Assembly (NCBI RefSeq): GCF_900107925.1
Contig: NZ_FNUJ01000012.1
Span: 1-64,000, forward strand
DNA from: Amycolatopsis pretoriensis
GTDB lineage: Bacteria; Actinomycetota; Actinomycetes; Mycobacteriales; Pseudonocardiaceae
Direction: 5' to 3'
Length of the DNA stretch: 64,000 bases
Part shown: in pieces, positions 15,216 to 22,821 of the stretch
How the letters are laid out: the number at the start of each line of letters is the position of its first letter
How positions within the stretch are numbered: position 1 is the first letter of the stretch
Notes under the pieces: model-generated
What the model saw: the letters and a program-made list of their open reading frames with translations, nothing else
Databases searched by the model: none
What the model was told of the DNA's origin: nothing
Made by a program: the position numbers and the translations under genes

Positions 15216-16697
15216 GTGAAAAGATTCCTGCTGATTTCGTGCGCGGTGGCGGGACTGGTGGTGGCCGGTGCCGGCGTCACCACCGCCGCGCCCGGCGGCG
15301 TTTACGACGTCAAGGACTACGGCGCCAAGGGAAACGGGTCGACGAACGATTCCGGTGCCATCGACAAGGCGATCACGGCCGCGAACACCGCGGGCGGCGG
15401 CACGGTCCGGTTCACCTCCGGCACCTACAAGTCGGCCAACACCGTGCACCTGAAGAGCAACGTGACGATCCAGCTCGACGCCGGCGCGACGATCACCGGG
15501 TCGAGCGCGGACAGTTACGACAAGCCCGAGTCCAACCCGAACGACGACTACCAGGACTACGGCCACAGCCACTTCCACAACGCCATGTTCTTCGGCGACA
15601 AGCTGACGAACATCGGGTTCACCGGCGCCGGCACGATCGACGGCGGCGGCAACCTCATCACCGGCAACCCGAAGTCCGGCGAGGCCGACAAGATCCTGTC
15701 GCTCACCCGCTGTGACGGGCTCACACTGTCCGGGATCAAACTGCGTCGCGGCGGGCACTTCGCGGCGCTGATCAACGGCTGCACGAACGTCGTCTCCGAC
15801 CACCTGACGATCGACACGGCGAGCGACCGCGACGGCTGGAACATCATCAGCACGACGAACGTCACGATCACCAACGCGACCATCGCGGCGAACGACGACG
15901 CCCTCGTGTTCAAGAGCGATTACGCGCTCGGCGCGAAACTGCCGAACGGCAACGTGACGGTGAACAACGCGAAACTTTCGGCCGTGTGCTGCAACGCGCT
16001 GATGTTCGGGTCCGAGACGTGCGGTGACTTCACCGGCTACCAGTTCTCGGACATCACGATCACCGGCGCGCACAAATCGGGTCTCGGCATCGTTTCGATG
16101 GACGGCGCGAAGATTTCCGACGTGCACTACCGCAACATCACGATGTCCGGCACGTATTCGCCGATCATGATGAAGATCGGCACGCGCAAGCGGTGCGGGA
16201 ACAAGCCCGGCGTCGGCTCGATCAGCGGCATCACCTTCGACAATGTCACCGGCACGCACACGGGCACGAACTTCAGCCCGACGATCTGGGGCGCGGACAG
16301 TGGTCACCGCGTCTCCGACGTGACGTTCACCGGCGTCCACCTGACCGTCCCGGGCGGCAACGGCACGGCGGGCACGGGAGTGCCGAGCAACGACGCGACC
16401 GACTACAACCCGAAGTCGATCGGGACGCGGCCGTCGTACGGCTGGTACCTGCACTACGCGGCCGGCGTCAGGTTCGTGGACAGCTCGGTCGGGTTCGGCA
16501 AGGACGACGGCCGCCCGGCGAGCATCGTGAACAACAGTTCCGACGTGACGTTCGACCACTTCACGGCGGAGAAGGGGAGCAAGAGCCCGTTCGACGTCGG
16601 TTTCCAGACAGTGGCGGGTTACTGCGTCAAGGACTCGGCGACCACGTCGGGTTCGGCCCTTCGGGTGAACACCTCGGGGTCCAGTTCGAACTGCTGA
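15216..16697 (+). CDS. Secreted GH28 polygalacturonase-type pectinase
   Basis: 493 residues from the GTG at 15216, chosen because AAGGCGG lies in front and the signal peptide KRFLLISCAVAGLVVAGAGV follows at once; upstream ATGs at 15177 and 15198 are possible. The mature protein is a right-handed parallel beta-helix starting with YDVKDYGAKGNGSTNDSGAI, the standard GH28 opening. Candidate catalytic acids lie in SDRDGWNIIS and IAANDDALVFKSD, and the basic pair in MMKIGTRKRC corresponds to the RIK-type motif. GH28 enzymes hydrolyse homogalacturonan or rhamnogalacturonan backbones; which one cannot be decided here. It faces a GH105 gene across a shared terminator, which favours rhamnogalacturonan or pectin. 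Confidence 0.88.
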   Translation: MKRFLLISCAVAGLVVAGAGVTTAAPGGVYDVKDYGAKGNGSTNDSGAIDKAITAANTAGGGTVRFTSGTYKSANTVHLKSNVTIQLDAGATITGSSADSYDKPESNPNDDYQDYGHSHFHNAMFFGDKLTNIGFTGAGTIDGGGNLITGNPKSGEADKILSLTRCDGLTLSGIKLRRGGHFAALINGCTNVVSDHLTIDTASDRDGWNIISTTNVTITNATIAANDDALVFKSDYALGAKLPNGNVTVNNAKLSAVCCNALMFGSETCGDFTGYQFSDITITGAHKSGLGIVSMDGAKISDVHYRNITMSGTYSPIMMKIGTRKRCGNKPGVGSISGITFDNVTGTHTGTNFSPTIWGADSGHRVSDVTFTGVHLTVPGGNGTAGTGVPSNDATDYNPKSIGTRPSYGWYLHYAAGVRFVDSSVGFGKDDGRPASIVNNSSDVTFDHFTAEKGSKSPFDVGFQTVAGYCVKDSATTSGSALRVNTSGSSSNC

Positions 16698-16702
16698 CAC
16701 GA

Positions 16703-16732
16703 AGGGGCCCCGGCTCGTGAGCCGGGGCCCCT
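16703..16732. terminator. Bidirectional hairpin terminator
   Basis: Perfect 14-bp arms (AGGGGCCCCGGCTC and its complement) with a 2-nt loop lie between the convergent stops at 16697 and 16753. Confidence 0.8.
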
Positions 16733-16752
16733 CCTGCGGCGCGCCTGCGTGG

Positions 16753-17940
16753 TCAGTGCGAGTACTGCTCGTTCATGATCAGGAACGCGCCCAGGCCGTG
16801 GAAGTCGTTCGTCTTGCGAGCCCGGGCGTAGTAGTAGGACAGGTCGCCGACGTTGGTGCCTTCGCAGATGTCGGTGATGTTCGTCAGCCCGTCCGAGCCG
16901 ACGGACACCTTCTTCAGCACGCCGGCGTACCCCCTGTCCGCCACCGCCTGGTACGACGCCGGCAGGTAGCCGCGCTGGACGCCGCGGGCCATCGTGAACG
17001 TGTACATCGACGACGCCGAGGTTTCCAGCCAGTTCTTCGAGTCGCCACCGCGGTCGACGACCTGGTACCAGCGGCCGGTCGACGCGTCCTGGTAACGCTG
17101 GTAGCCCGCGGCCAGGAACTGGACGATCTCGATGAGCGCGGGCCGCCGCGGGTGGTTCGCCGGGAGCACCTCGAGGATGTCGATCGCCGCCATCCCGAAC
17201 CAGCCGATCGCGCGCGCCCAGTGGTACTTCGAGTGGTGGCCGGCACCCGACGCCCACGACTCGGAGCCGTCCTCGTCGTAGGCGTGGTACAGCAGGCCCT
17301 TCGCCGGCTCGCGCAGGTGGCCGAAGTAGACGACGAGGTTCTTCGCCGACTCCTCGAAGCAGTAGCCGCCGTCGCCGAACGCCGCACCGTACAGCGCGAG
17401 GAACGGCTGGGCCATGTAGACGCCGTCGCCCCACAGCTGGCCGACCTTGCTGGTGGCGTGGAACATGCCGCCGTCGGACGTGCGCGGGTAGGCCGGGAAA
17501 CGTTTGCGCAACTGGTCGGCCGCCGTCTTGTACTTCTTGCGGCCGGTTTCGGCGAACAGCAGCGGCAGCATCTGGCACGAGCGCATCGAGTCGAGGTTGG
17601 TGAAGCTGTTCGAGATCCCGCTGTCGGTGATGAAGCGGTCGTACCACGCCACGATGTAGTCGAGGTACTTCTTCTCGCCGGTGCGCTTGTAGAAGAGGTA
17701 CTGGCCGTAGAGGTACAACCCGAGGGTGTAGCCCCAGCCGCCGATCTTGTCCGGCGTGTAGCGCTTCATCGTCGAATCGATGACGGCGCGGGACCAGTCC
17801 GGCGGCGGTGCCGCCCCGCCGATGGGGGGAAGCCGGTCCGCCGCCCGCGCGACGGGTCCCGCCGCGGCGAGGGCGCCCAGCGCGCCCAGGGTGCCGGCCA
17901 GGACCGCGCGCCGGGTCGGGCGAAGGGGGTGCTCGGACAT
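16753..17940 (-). CDS. GH105 unsaturated rhamnogalacturonyl hydrolase (YteR-like)
   Basis: 395 residues from the ATG at 17940, preceded by GAAAGGA. A twin-arginine-like signal (RPTRRAVLAGTLGALGALAA) directs export. The alpha/alpha-barrel shows the GH105 landmarks WGDGVYMAQPFLALYG with the catalytic aspartate and YHWARAIGWFGMAAID. These enzymes remove the unsaturated galacturonosyl residue from lyase-generated rhamnogalacturonan disaccharides. Unlike most Bacillus homologues, which are cytoplasmic, this copy is predicted to be exported. It is convergent with GH28 and divergent from the fucosidase-like gene, sharing about 400 bp of regulatory DNA with the latter. Confidence 0.9.
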   Translation of the reverse strand: MSEHPLRPTRRAVLAGTLGALGALAAAGPVARAADRLPPIGGAAPPPDWSRAVIDSTMKRYTPDKIGGWGYTLGLYLYGQYLFYKRTGEKKYLDYIVAWYDRFITDSGISNSFTNLDSMRSCQMLPLLFAETGRKKYKTAADQLRKRFPAYPRTSDGGMFHATSKVGQLWGDGVYMAQPFLALYGAAFGDGGYCFEESAKNLVVYFGHLREPAKGLLYHAYDEDGSESWASGAGHHSKYHWARAIGWFGMAAIDILEVLPANHPRRPALIEIVQFLAAGYQRYQDASTGRWYQVVDRGGDSKNWLETSASSMYTFTMARGVQRGYLPASYQAVADRGYAGVLKKVSVGSDGLTNITDICEGTNVGDLSYYYARARKTNDFHGLGAFLIMNEQYSH

Positions 17941-17980
17941 TCGACGTCCTTTCGTGCACGGGCCCCGGTGGAACGGGCAA

Positions 17981-18031
17981 CCCGTGAGGGGCACCCCGTG
18001 GCGGTGAAGCCGTGGAGGTGCCCCTCACGGG
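17981..18031. repeat. Inverted repeat of the CGTGA-GGCA family
   Basis: CCCGTGAGGGGCAC at 17981-17994 and its perfect complement at 18018-18031 are separated by 23 nt. Unlike the other family members, it lies in a divergent promoter region, about 40 bp upstream of the GH105 start. Confidence 0.65.
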
Positions 18032-18122
18032 AAAAGGTGGCCGGGATGCCGATCCGCCGTCCGTCGGCATCCCGACCAGCTCTGGGGGCGCGGCGTGCTG
18101 CCCTGGTCGCCGGAGCGGTGGG

Positions 18123-18142
18123 GGAGAGCGAAAGCGCTCTCC
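18123..18142. promoter_or_regulatory. LacI-like operator candidate
   Basis: GGAGAGC and GCTCTCC flank GAAAGC. The embedded GAAAGCGCTCTC resembles the AGCGCT-centred operators of LacI-family sugar repressors in actinomycetes. No LacI gene is present in the window. Confidence 0.45.
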
Positions 18143-18178
18143 GGGAAATATCTACTCGCCTCCGGGACGCGGAGTCAA

Positions 18179-18213
18179 GAGAGATCAGATCTCTCGTGTC
18201 ATATATCAGATAT
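18179..18213. promoter_or_regulatory. Paired palindromes sharing an ATCAGAT core
   Basis: GAGAGATCAGATCTCTC (18179-18195) and ATATCAGATAT (18203-18213) are perfect palindromes around a central A, with centres exactly 21 bp apart, or two helical turns. The shared ATCAGAT core suggests two dimers of one regulator. GntR/FCD proteins often bind such sites, but the family is not proven. Confidence 0.6.
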
Positions 18214-18281
18214 TTAACCCGATCGGCCGTAGTCACGGTGTACCGGCCGCTGGGACGTCGCCAAAAGGTCGGATCTCAGTC

Positions 18282-18311
18282 TTGACCGCCCGTCGAAAAC
18301 AGGAGTACACC
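18282..18311 (+). promoter_or_regulatory. Promoter of the GH29-like gene
   Basis: TTGACC (18282-18287) and TACACC (18306-18311) have an 18-bp spacer. The predicted start is about 25 nt before the ATG at 18344, downstream of the paired palindromes. Confidence 0.45.
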
Positions 18312-18343
18312 ACCGGGTGGACCAGACCACTGGGAGGTCGTTC

Positions 18344-20116
18344 ATGTCAGCCAAGTTCCTGCGCCGGCTCCTCGCCGCGTGCGCTTCGATGCTGGTGGTG
18401 GCCGGGCTCGTCGCGGCACCCGCGTCGGCCGACCTGCAGAAGCCGTCCCAGCAGTGGCTGCGCGACAGCCAGGCGGGCCTCTTCCTGCACTGGGGCATGC
18501 GCACGTCACCCGGCTACACCAGTTGCAGCGCCTGGGAAAAGGCGATCACCGACGGCGGGTGGAGTCCCGGCTACTGGGTCACCGAAGCCAAGAAACTGCA
18601 CGCCTCCTACCTCGTGCTGGCGTCGTTCCACAGCCGGCTCGGCTACTCGCGGGCGTGGCCGTCGAAGATCCCGGGCAGCTGCACCACCAAGCGGGACTTC
18701 CTCGGCGAGCTGATCGCGGCGGCGAAACCCCAGGGGCTCAAGGTCATCCTGTACATGACCAACGACGCCCAGTGGCACGACGAGGGCGGCCACGAGTGGC
18801 TCGACTCGGCCGGCTACTCGAAGTACAAGGGCAAGACCGTGAACCTCGACAGCCAGGACGGTTTCGGTCAGTTCAGTTATGACAACTTCTTCGAGGTCAT
18901 GAAGAACTACCCGGACCTCGGCGGGTTCTGGATCGACAACGACAACGCCTACTGGGAGTCGCACGACTTGTACCGGCAGATCTACCAGCAGCGACCGGAC
19001 TACCTGCTGAGCAACAACAACGAAGACACGCCGATCATGGACACGATCAGCAACGAGCAGAAGACCGGCATGACCCCGGCGTACGACTACCCGCAGGCGA
19101 CGTACACGGCGATGCCGCGGCTCACCGAGGCGTGCTTCAAGCTGCCCGACACCGGTTCGTGGTGGTACGGCGGCTCCAACTCGGCGGTGAACAAGGCGTT
19201 GAACATCGGACGTCTGGTGACGAACTCGGGGTCGTCGATCAAGTCCCTGATGGCCGAGACGGCGATGGTGAACGGGAAGTTCCCGTCGAACCAGGAGGCG
19301 TTCAACAACTTCGCGGCCGGCTACCTCGACGGGATCTGGGAGTCGCTCGGCGGAACCGAAGGCGCCGGATACATGTACGGCGGCATGCAACCCGGCTTCT
19401 GGAACGACGGCGCGCACGGCGTCATCACCATCAAGGGCGCGACGCAGTACGTGCACGTCCTGACCAAGCCGTCGGGCAGCACGCTGAAGATCCGCGACAA
19501 CGGTTACCGCGTCTCGAAGGTGACGAACCTGCGCACCGGCGCCGCGATCTCCTTCGGTCAGGGCGGGGGCAGCCTGACGTTGACGGGACTGTCCGGATGG
19601 GACACCTACGACACGGTCTTCAAGGTCGAGACGGCCGGCCGCACCGGCACGTACGACCCGAAGACCGTCACGCTCAAGGCGAGTGCGTCGGCAAGTGGAC
19701 ACAGTGGACAGTCCGCGAGCGACGGCGACTACCTGACGTACTTCGACAACAACAAGACCCTGCCGGTCAACTTGGACTACGACCTCGGATCGGCGAAGAA
19801 GATCCAGTACCTGGGCCTCAACCAGCGCGAAGACTCGGTCAGTTACGCCCGGTCCGACACTGAACAGTCGGCGCGGATCAAGGCGTACAAGGTCTACGTG
19901 TCGGACGACGGCAAGAACTGGGGCAGCGCGGTGAAGTCCGGAACGCTCCCGAGCCACCGCGGCGTCCAGTTCGTCGACCTGACCGCGGTGACGGCGCGGT
20001 ACGTCCGCCTGCAGGTGACGAGCACGTACGCGGCGTCGAGCGACAGCACGCGCTACAAGCGCCTGCGGATCGACGAGACGTGGGTGGGTTCGGACTACGC
20101 GACCGCGGCGGGCTGA
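18344..20116 (+). CDS. Secreted GH29 alpha-L-fucosidase-like enzyme with F5/8 C domain
   Basis: 590 residues from the ATG at 18344, preceded by GGGAGG. A signal peptide (ASMLVVAGLVAAPASA) precedes the catalytic domain. The opening AGLFLHWGM, the GWSPGYWVTEAKKLHASYLV block and GGFWIDNDN, whose aspartate fits the GH29 nucleophile position, support GH29. A beta-sandwich follows (about 370-445). Residues about 450-590 form a discoidin/CBM32-type carbohydrate-binding module (KTLPVNLDYDLGSAKKIQYL, ARYVRLQVTSTY). The likely substrate is terminal fucose on plant or host glycans. It is divergent from GH105. Its last 22 bp overlap the convergent MGH1-like gene. Confidence 0.83.
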   Translation: MSAKFLRRLLAACASMLVVAGLVAAPASADLQKPSQQWLRDSQAGLFLHWGMRTSPGYTSCSAWEKAITDGGWSPGYWVTEAKKLHASYLVLASFHSRLGYSRAWPSKIPGSCTTKRDFLGELIAAAKPQGLKVILYMTNDAQWHDEGGHEWLDSAGYSKYKGKTVNLDSQDGFGQFSYDNFFEVMKNYPDLGGFWIDNDNAYWESHDLYRQIYQQRPDYLLSNNNEDTPIMDTISNEQKTGMTPAYDYPQATYTAMPRLTEACFKLPDTGSWWYGGSNSAVNKALNIGRLVTNSGSSIKSLMAETAMVNGKFPSNQEAFNNFAAGYLDGIWESLGGTEGAGYMYGGMQPGFWNDGAHGVITIKGATQYVHVLTKPSGSTLKIRDNGYRVSKVTNLRTGAAISFGQGGGSLTLTGLSGWDTYDTVFKVETAGRTGTYDPKTVTLKASASASGHSGQSASDGDYLTYFDNNKTLPVNLDYDLGSAKKIQYLGLNQREDSVSYARSDTEQSARIKAYKVYVSDDGKNWGSAVKSGTLPSHRGVQFVDLTAVTARYVRLQVTSTYAASSDSTRYKRLRIDETWVGSDYATAAG

Positions 20117-21327
20117 GCCAGCAGGTCCAGGGTCAGCGCGGCGGTCCAGCCGAACGACCGGGCCCCGTGCCCGGCGCCGGTCAGCGGGTCGACGTACTCG
20201 GCGAAGTCCGTCCGCAGCGCGGTTTCGACGAGGTCGGCCCGCAGGTGTTCGGCCAGGGTGTGCTCGCCGTGGTGCAGCAGGCCCTGGCGGACCAGCCAGC
20301 CGACGTTCGCCCACGACGGGCCGCGCCAGTAGCGGCCCGGGTCGAACGCCGGCGCGGTCAGGTCGTGGCTCGGGACGCCGTGGACGTGCCCGAGCCGGAA
20401 CCGCGGGCCGGTGGCCGTCGCCAGCAGCGCCGGGGCGACGGCCAGGTCCGGCAGCAGCAGCGGCAGCAGGCCCGCACACGTGTACTCCGGCACCCGCCTG
20501 CCGGTGCGGACGTCGCGGGCGAAGAAGAAGCCGTCGTCCCACAGCGTTTCCTGCATCGCCTTCGCGACGCGGGCGGCGGATTCGCGGTGCGTGGCGGCGG
20601 CCGCGGGCAGGCCCAGCTCGTCGGCGATGCCGGCCAGCGCCAGCTCGGCGTCGGCCAGCAGCGCGTTGAACCCCGGGTCCTCGACGACGAACTCGCCGAA
20701 GCCGGTGTAACCGCGGTCGCGGTAGTCGGACGCGAGCCGGACGTACCGGCCGTAGTCGTCGTCGCTCGGCCGGTCGGCGGCGGCGCCGTGGTCGAGGTCG
20801 CGGCGGACGAACCCGGTCGACGGCGTGACGCGCGCGAGCGGGCCGTCCCAGGCCGGGCTGTTGTCCATCCCGGATTCCCACGGGTGCACGATCGCCACCA
20901 GCCCGCGCCCGCCGGCGTCCCGGTGCGTCCGCAGGTACTCGTGCCAGGCCCGCAGCTTCGGGTACAGCGTGGCGAGGAAGGTGCGGTCGGGTTCGGTCCG
21001 GTGCACCGCCAGCACGGCCCGCGCGTGCACCGGCGGCTGGACGAGCCCCGACGTGCGCCCGGCCCGCCAGAACGACGGGCCGGGGAAGTACGCGTCGGCG
21101 GGGGTGCCGGGGTCGAAGAGGATGTGCGGGACGCGGCCGTCGCGCCACTGCGCGGAGAACAAAGTCAGCAGTTCGCGCCGGGCCCGCGCGGGTGCGCGGT
21201 GGCGCAGGCCGATCGCGATGAACGCCGAGTCCCAGCTCCACTGGTGCGGGTAGAGCGAGCGCGACGGCACGGTCGACGAGCCGAGCCAGTTGCCGTCGAG
21301 GACTGCGGTGGCTCGTGTTACGTCCAT
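20095..21327 (-). CDS. MGH1-like glycoside hydrolase (GH63-related, glucosylglycerate-hydrolase type)
   Basis: 410 residues with no signal peptide, so it acts in the cytoplasm. Conserved blocks of the MGH1-like/GH63 (alpha/alpha)6 barrel are present: YPHQWSWDSAFIAIGL, HPWESGMDNSPAWD, RYWRGPSWANVGWLV and DPLTGAGHGARSFGWTAAL. Relatives hydrolyse glucosylglycerate, mannosylglycerate or short alpha-glucosides; the substrate here is unknown. It is divergent from the ROK regulator at 21388, with TGGACA-type repeats between them, so that protein probably controls it. The 3' end overlaps the GH29-like gene by 22 bp. Confidence 0.8.
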   Translation of the reverse strand: MDVTRATAVLDGNWLGSSTVPSRSLYPHQWSWDSAFIAIGLRHRAPARARRELLTLFSAQWRDGRVPHILFDPGTPADAYFPGPSFWRAGRTSGLVQPPVHARAVLAVHRTEPDRTFLATLYPKLRAWHEYLRTHRDAGGRGLVAIVHPWESGMDNSPAWDGPLARVTPSTGFVRRDLDHGAAADRPSDDDYGRYVRLASDYRDRGYTGFGEFVVEDPGFNALLADAELALAGIADELGLPAAAATHRESAARVAKAMQETLWDDGFFFARDVRTGRRVPEYTCAGLLPLLLPDLAVAPALLATATGPRFRLGHVHGVPSHDLTAPAFDPGRYWRGPSWANVGWLVRQGLLHHGEHTLAEHLRADLVETALRTDFAEYVDPLTGAGHGARSFGWTAALTLDLLAQPAAVA

Positions 21328-21354
21328 ATGTCCAATCTATCTCCGACTTGTGTA

Positions 21355-21368
21355 TTGTCAATGGACAA
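21355..21368. promoter_or_regulatory. ROK-regulator operator candidate
   Basis: TTGTCAATGGACAA is a 5-4-5 inverted repeat. Two further GTCCA words (21322-21326 and 21330-21334) lie in the same 60-bp divergent gap. ROK repressors usually bind such sites to control themselves and the divergent sugar gene. Confidence 0.5.
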
Positions 21369-21387
21369 AAGTGGCGGGAGGACTGGG

Positions 21388-22518
21388 ATGCCGGCGAGCG
21401 CGGGGGAGTTGCTGCAACTGGTCCGGAACGGTCGGGCAACAACCCGGAAAGCGCTCCTGACCAGCACGGGGTTGTCGCGCACGACGCTCACCGCCCGGCT
21501 GGACCGGCTCCTCGGCGCGGGATTGTTGACGGAAGGTGGCCACGAGGACTCGACGGGCGGTCGGCCGGCTCGGCAGTTGCGGTTCGACGACCGGCACGCG
21601 GTGGTTCTGGTCGCGAGCATCGACACGATGCACGCAGAGGCGGCGGTGACGGATCTGGCCGGCCGGCGGTTGGCCCATCGCGCGGGTGAGCTGCGCGTCG
21701 CCGATGGGCCGGAGGTGGTGCTCGGGCGGATCGCGGAGTGGTTCGAAGCGATGCTGCCCGAGGCCGGACGACCGGTTTGCGGCATCGGCATTTCCGTCCC
21801 CGGCCCGGTCGAACCCGGCCGTGCCTACGTCACCCAGCCGCCGATCATGCCCGGCTGGGACGCCTTCCCCATCGACACCCACCTCGGCCCGCGCTTCAAC
21901 GCCCCGGTACTGGTCGACAACGACGCCAACCTCATGGCCCTCGGCGAACACCGCGCCCGCTACCCGGACTCCAAAGCCCTGGTGGTCGTCAAAGCCTCCA
22001 CCGGCATCGGCGCGGGCCTGGTGATCGGCGGCGACGTCTACCGCGGCAGCGACGGCGGCGCCGGCGACATCGGGCACGTCCGCCTGCCGGACCACCCGGA
22101 CGCGCGCTGCCTGTGCGGCTCGACCGGCTGCCTGGCCGCGGTCGCCGGCGGGGGTGCGCTCGCCGCGAAACTGACCGGAATGGGCCTGCCCACGACGTCC
22201 GGGTCCGGCGTTCGCCGGCGGACCGACGCCGGCGAACCCGCCGCGGTCCGCCTGGCCGAAGAAGCCGGCCGGCAGGTGGGCGAAGTGCTGGCGACACTGG
22301 TCTGCGTGGTCAACCCGGGCGTACTGGTGGTCGCCGGGGACCTGGCCGAACCGCATTTCGTCGCCGGGGTGCGGGAGGTGCTCTACCGGCGGGCGCTGCC
22401 GCGGTCGACGCGGAACCTGCGCGTCGAGATCGGGGGACGCGGTCAGGCGATCGACGGCGCCGTGGCGATGGTCGTGGAGGCGGAGTTCTCCGCGGCGGCC
22501 GTGGACAAGCGCCTCTGA
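21388..22518 (+). CDS. ROK-family transcriptional regulator
   Basis: 376 residues from the ATG at 21388, preceded by GGGAGGAC; an ATG at 21361 would overlap the operator-like repeat. Residues about 1-65 form a MarR-like winged helix (TRKALLTSTGLSRTTLTARL). The ROK sugar-kinase-like fold follows, with ISVPGPVEPGR, DNDANLMALGEHR, GDIGHVRL and the zinc motif ARCLCGSTGCL. In this group the kinase-like domain senses a sugar while the N-terminus binds DNA. The divergent MGH1-like hydrolase is the natural target. Loss of several catalytic kinase features was not checked residue by residue. Confidence 0.9.
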   Translation: MPASAGELLQLVRNGRATTRKALLTSTGLSRTTLTARLDRLLGAGLLTEGGHEDSTGGRPARQLRFDDRHAVVLVASIDTMHAEAAVTDLAGRRLAHRAGELRVADGPEVVLGRIAEWFEAMLPEAGRPVCGIGISVPGPVEPGRAYVTQPPIMPGWDAFPIDTHLGPRFNAPVLVDNDANLMALGEHRARYPDSKALVVVKASTGIGAGLVIGGDVYRGSDGGAGDIGHVRLPDHPDARCLCGSTGCLAAVAGGGALAAKLTGMGLPTTSGSGVRRRTDAGEPAAVRLAEEAGRQVGEVLATLVCVVNPGVLVVAGDLAEPHFVAGVREVLYRRALPRSTRNLRVEIGGRGQAIDGAVAMVVEAEFSAAAVDKRL

Positions 22519-22821
22519 CGGCCGAACTACCGCCACCCCCGGACTGTCCGGTGTGGACGGAGCACCCTACTTTGGTAGGTGGCAGGACCCCCGGCCGCGT
22601 GTTCCGCGGTACGAACACAAACCGGACCAACTTCGCATACAAACTCATTCCTCGCGTTTTTCGTGCGACAAATCGGATTTCCGTACCACGCGTCAATACG
22701 TGTGAATTCGCGACCAGATAACGGTTCCGCAAGCACTTCCCCACGAGCGGAACACCGATCTAGTCTCGTCCGGTGTTCCAGGCCCATTTCCTGGGGGCCG
22801 CTTTCGAAGAGGGAGATTTCT
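22519..22821. other. Intergenic region before the sedolisin gene
   Basis: No credible gene. Short hairpins follow the ROK stop (CCGGAC-T-GTCCGG at 22539-22551; CCTAC-TTTG-GTAGG at 22566-22579) and may end that transcript. The stretch around 22600-22720 is lower in GC than its surroundings. GTTCCGC and GCGGAAC (22724-22730 and 22747-22753) form a dyad about 70 bp upstream of the protease start. Confidence 0.45.

Larger units (their letters stand above)
17941..18343. other. Divergent regulatory region between GH105 and GH29-like genes
   Basis: No gene. The 400 bp hold, from left to right: a long-loop inverted repeat (17981-18031), a LacI-like dyad (18123-18142), two AT-containing palindromes 21 bp apart (18179-18213), and a TTGACC-N18-TACACC promoter (18282-18311). 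The density of dyads indicates layered control of both glycosidase genes. Confidence 0.65.
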
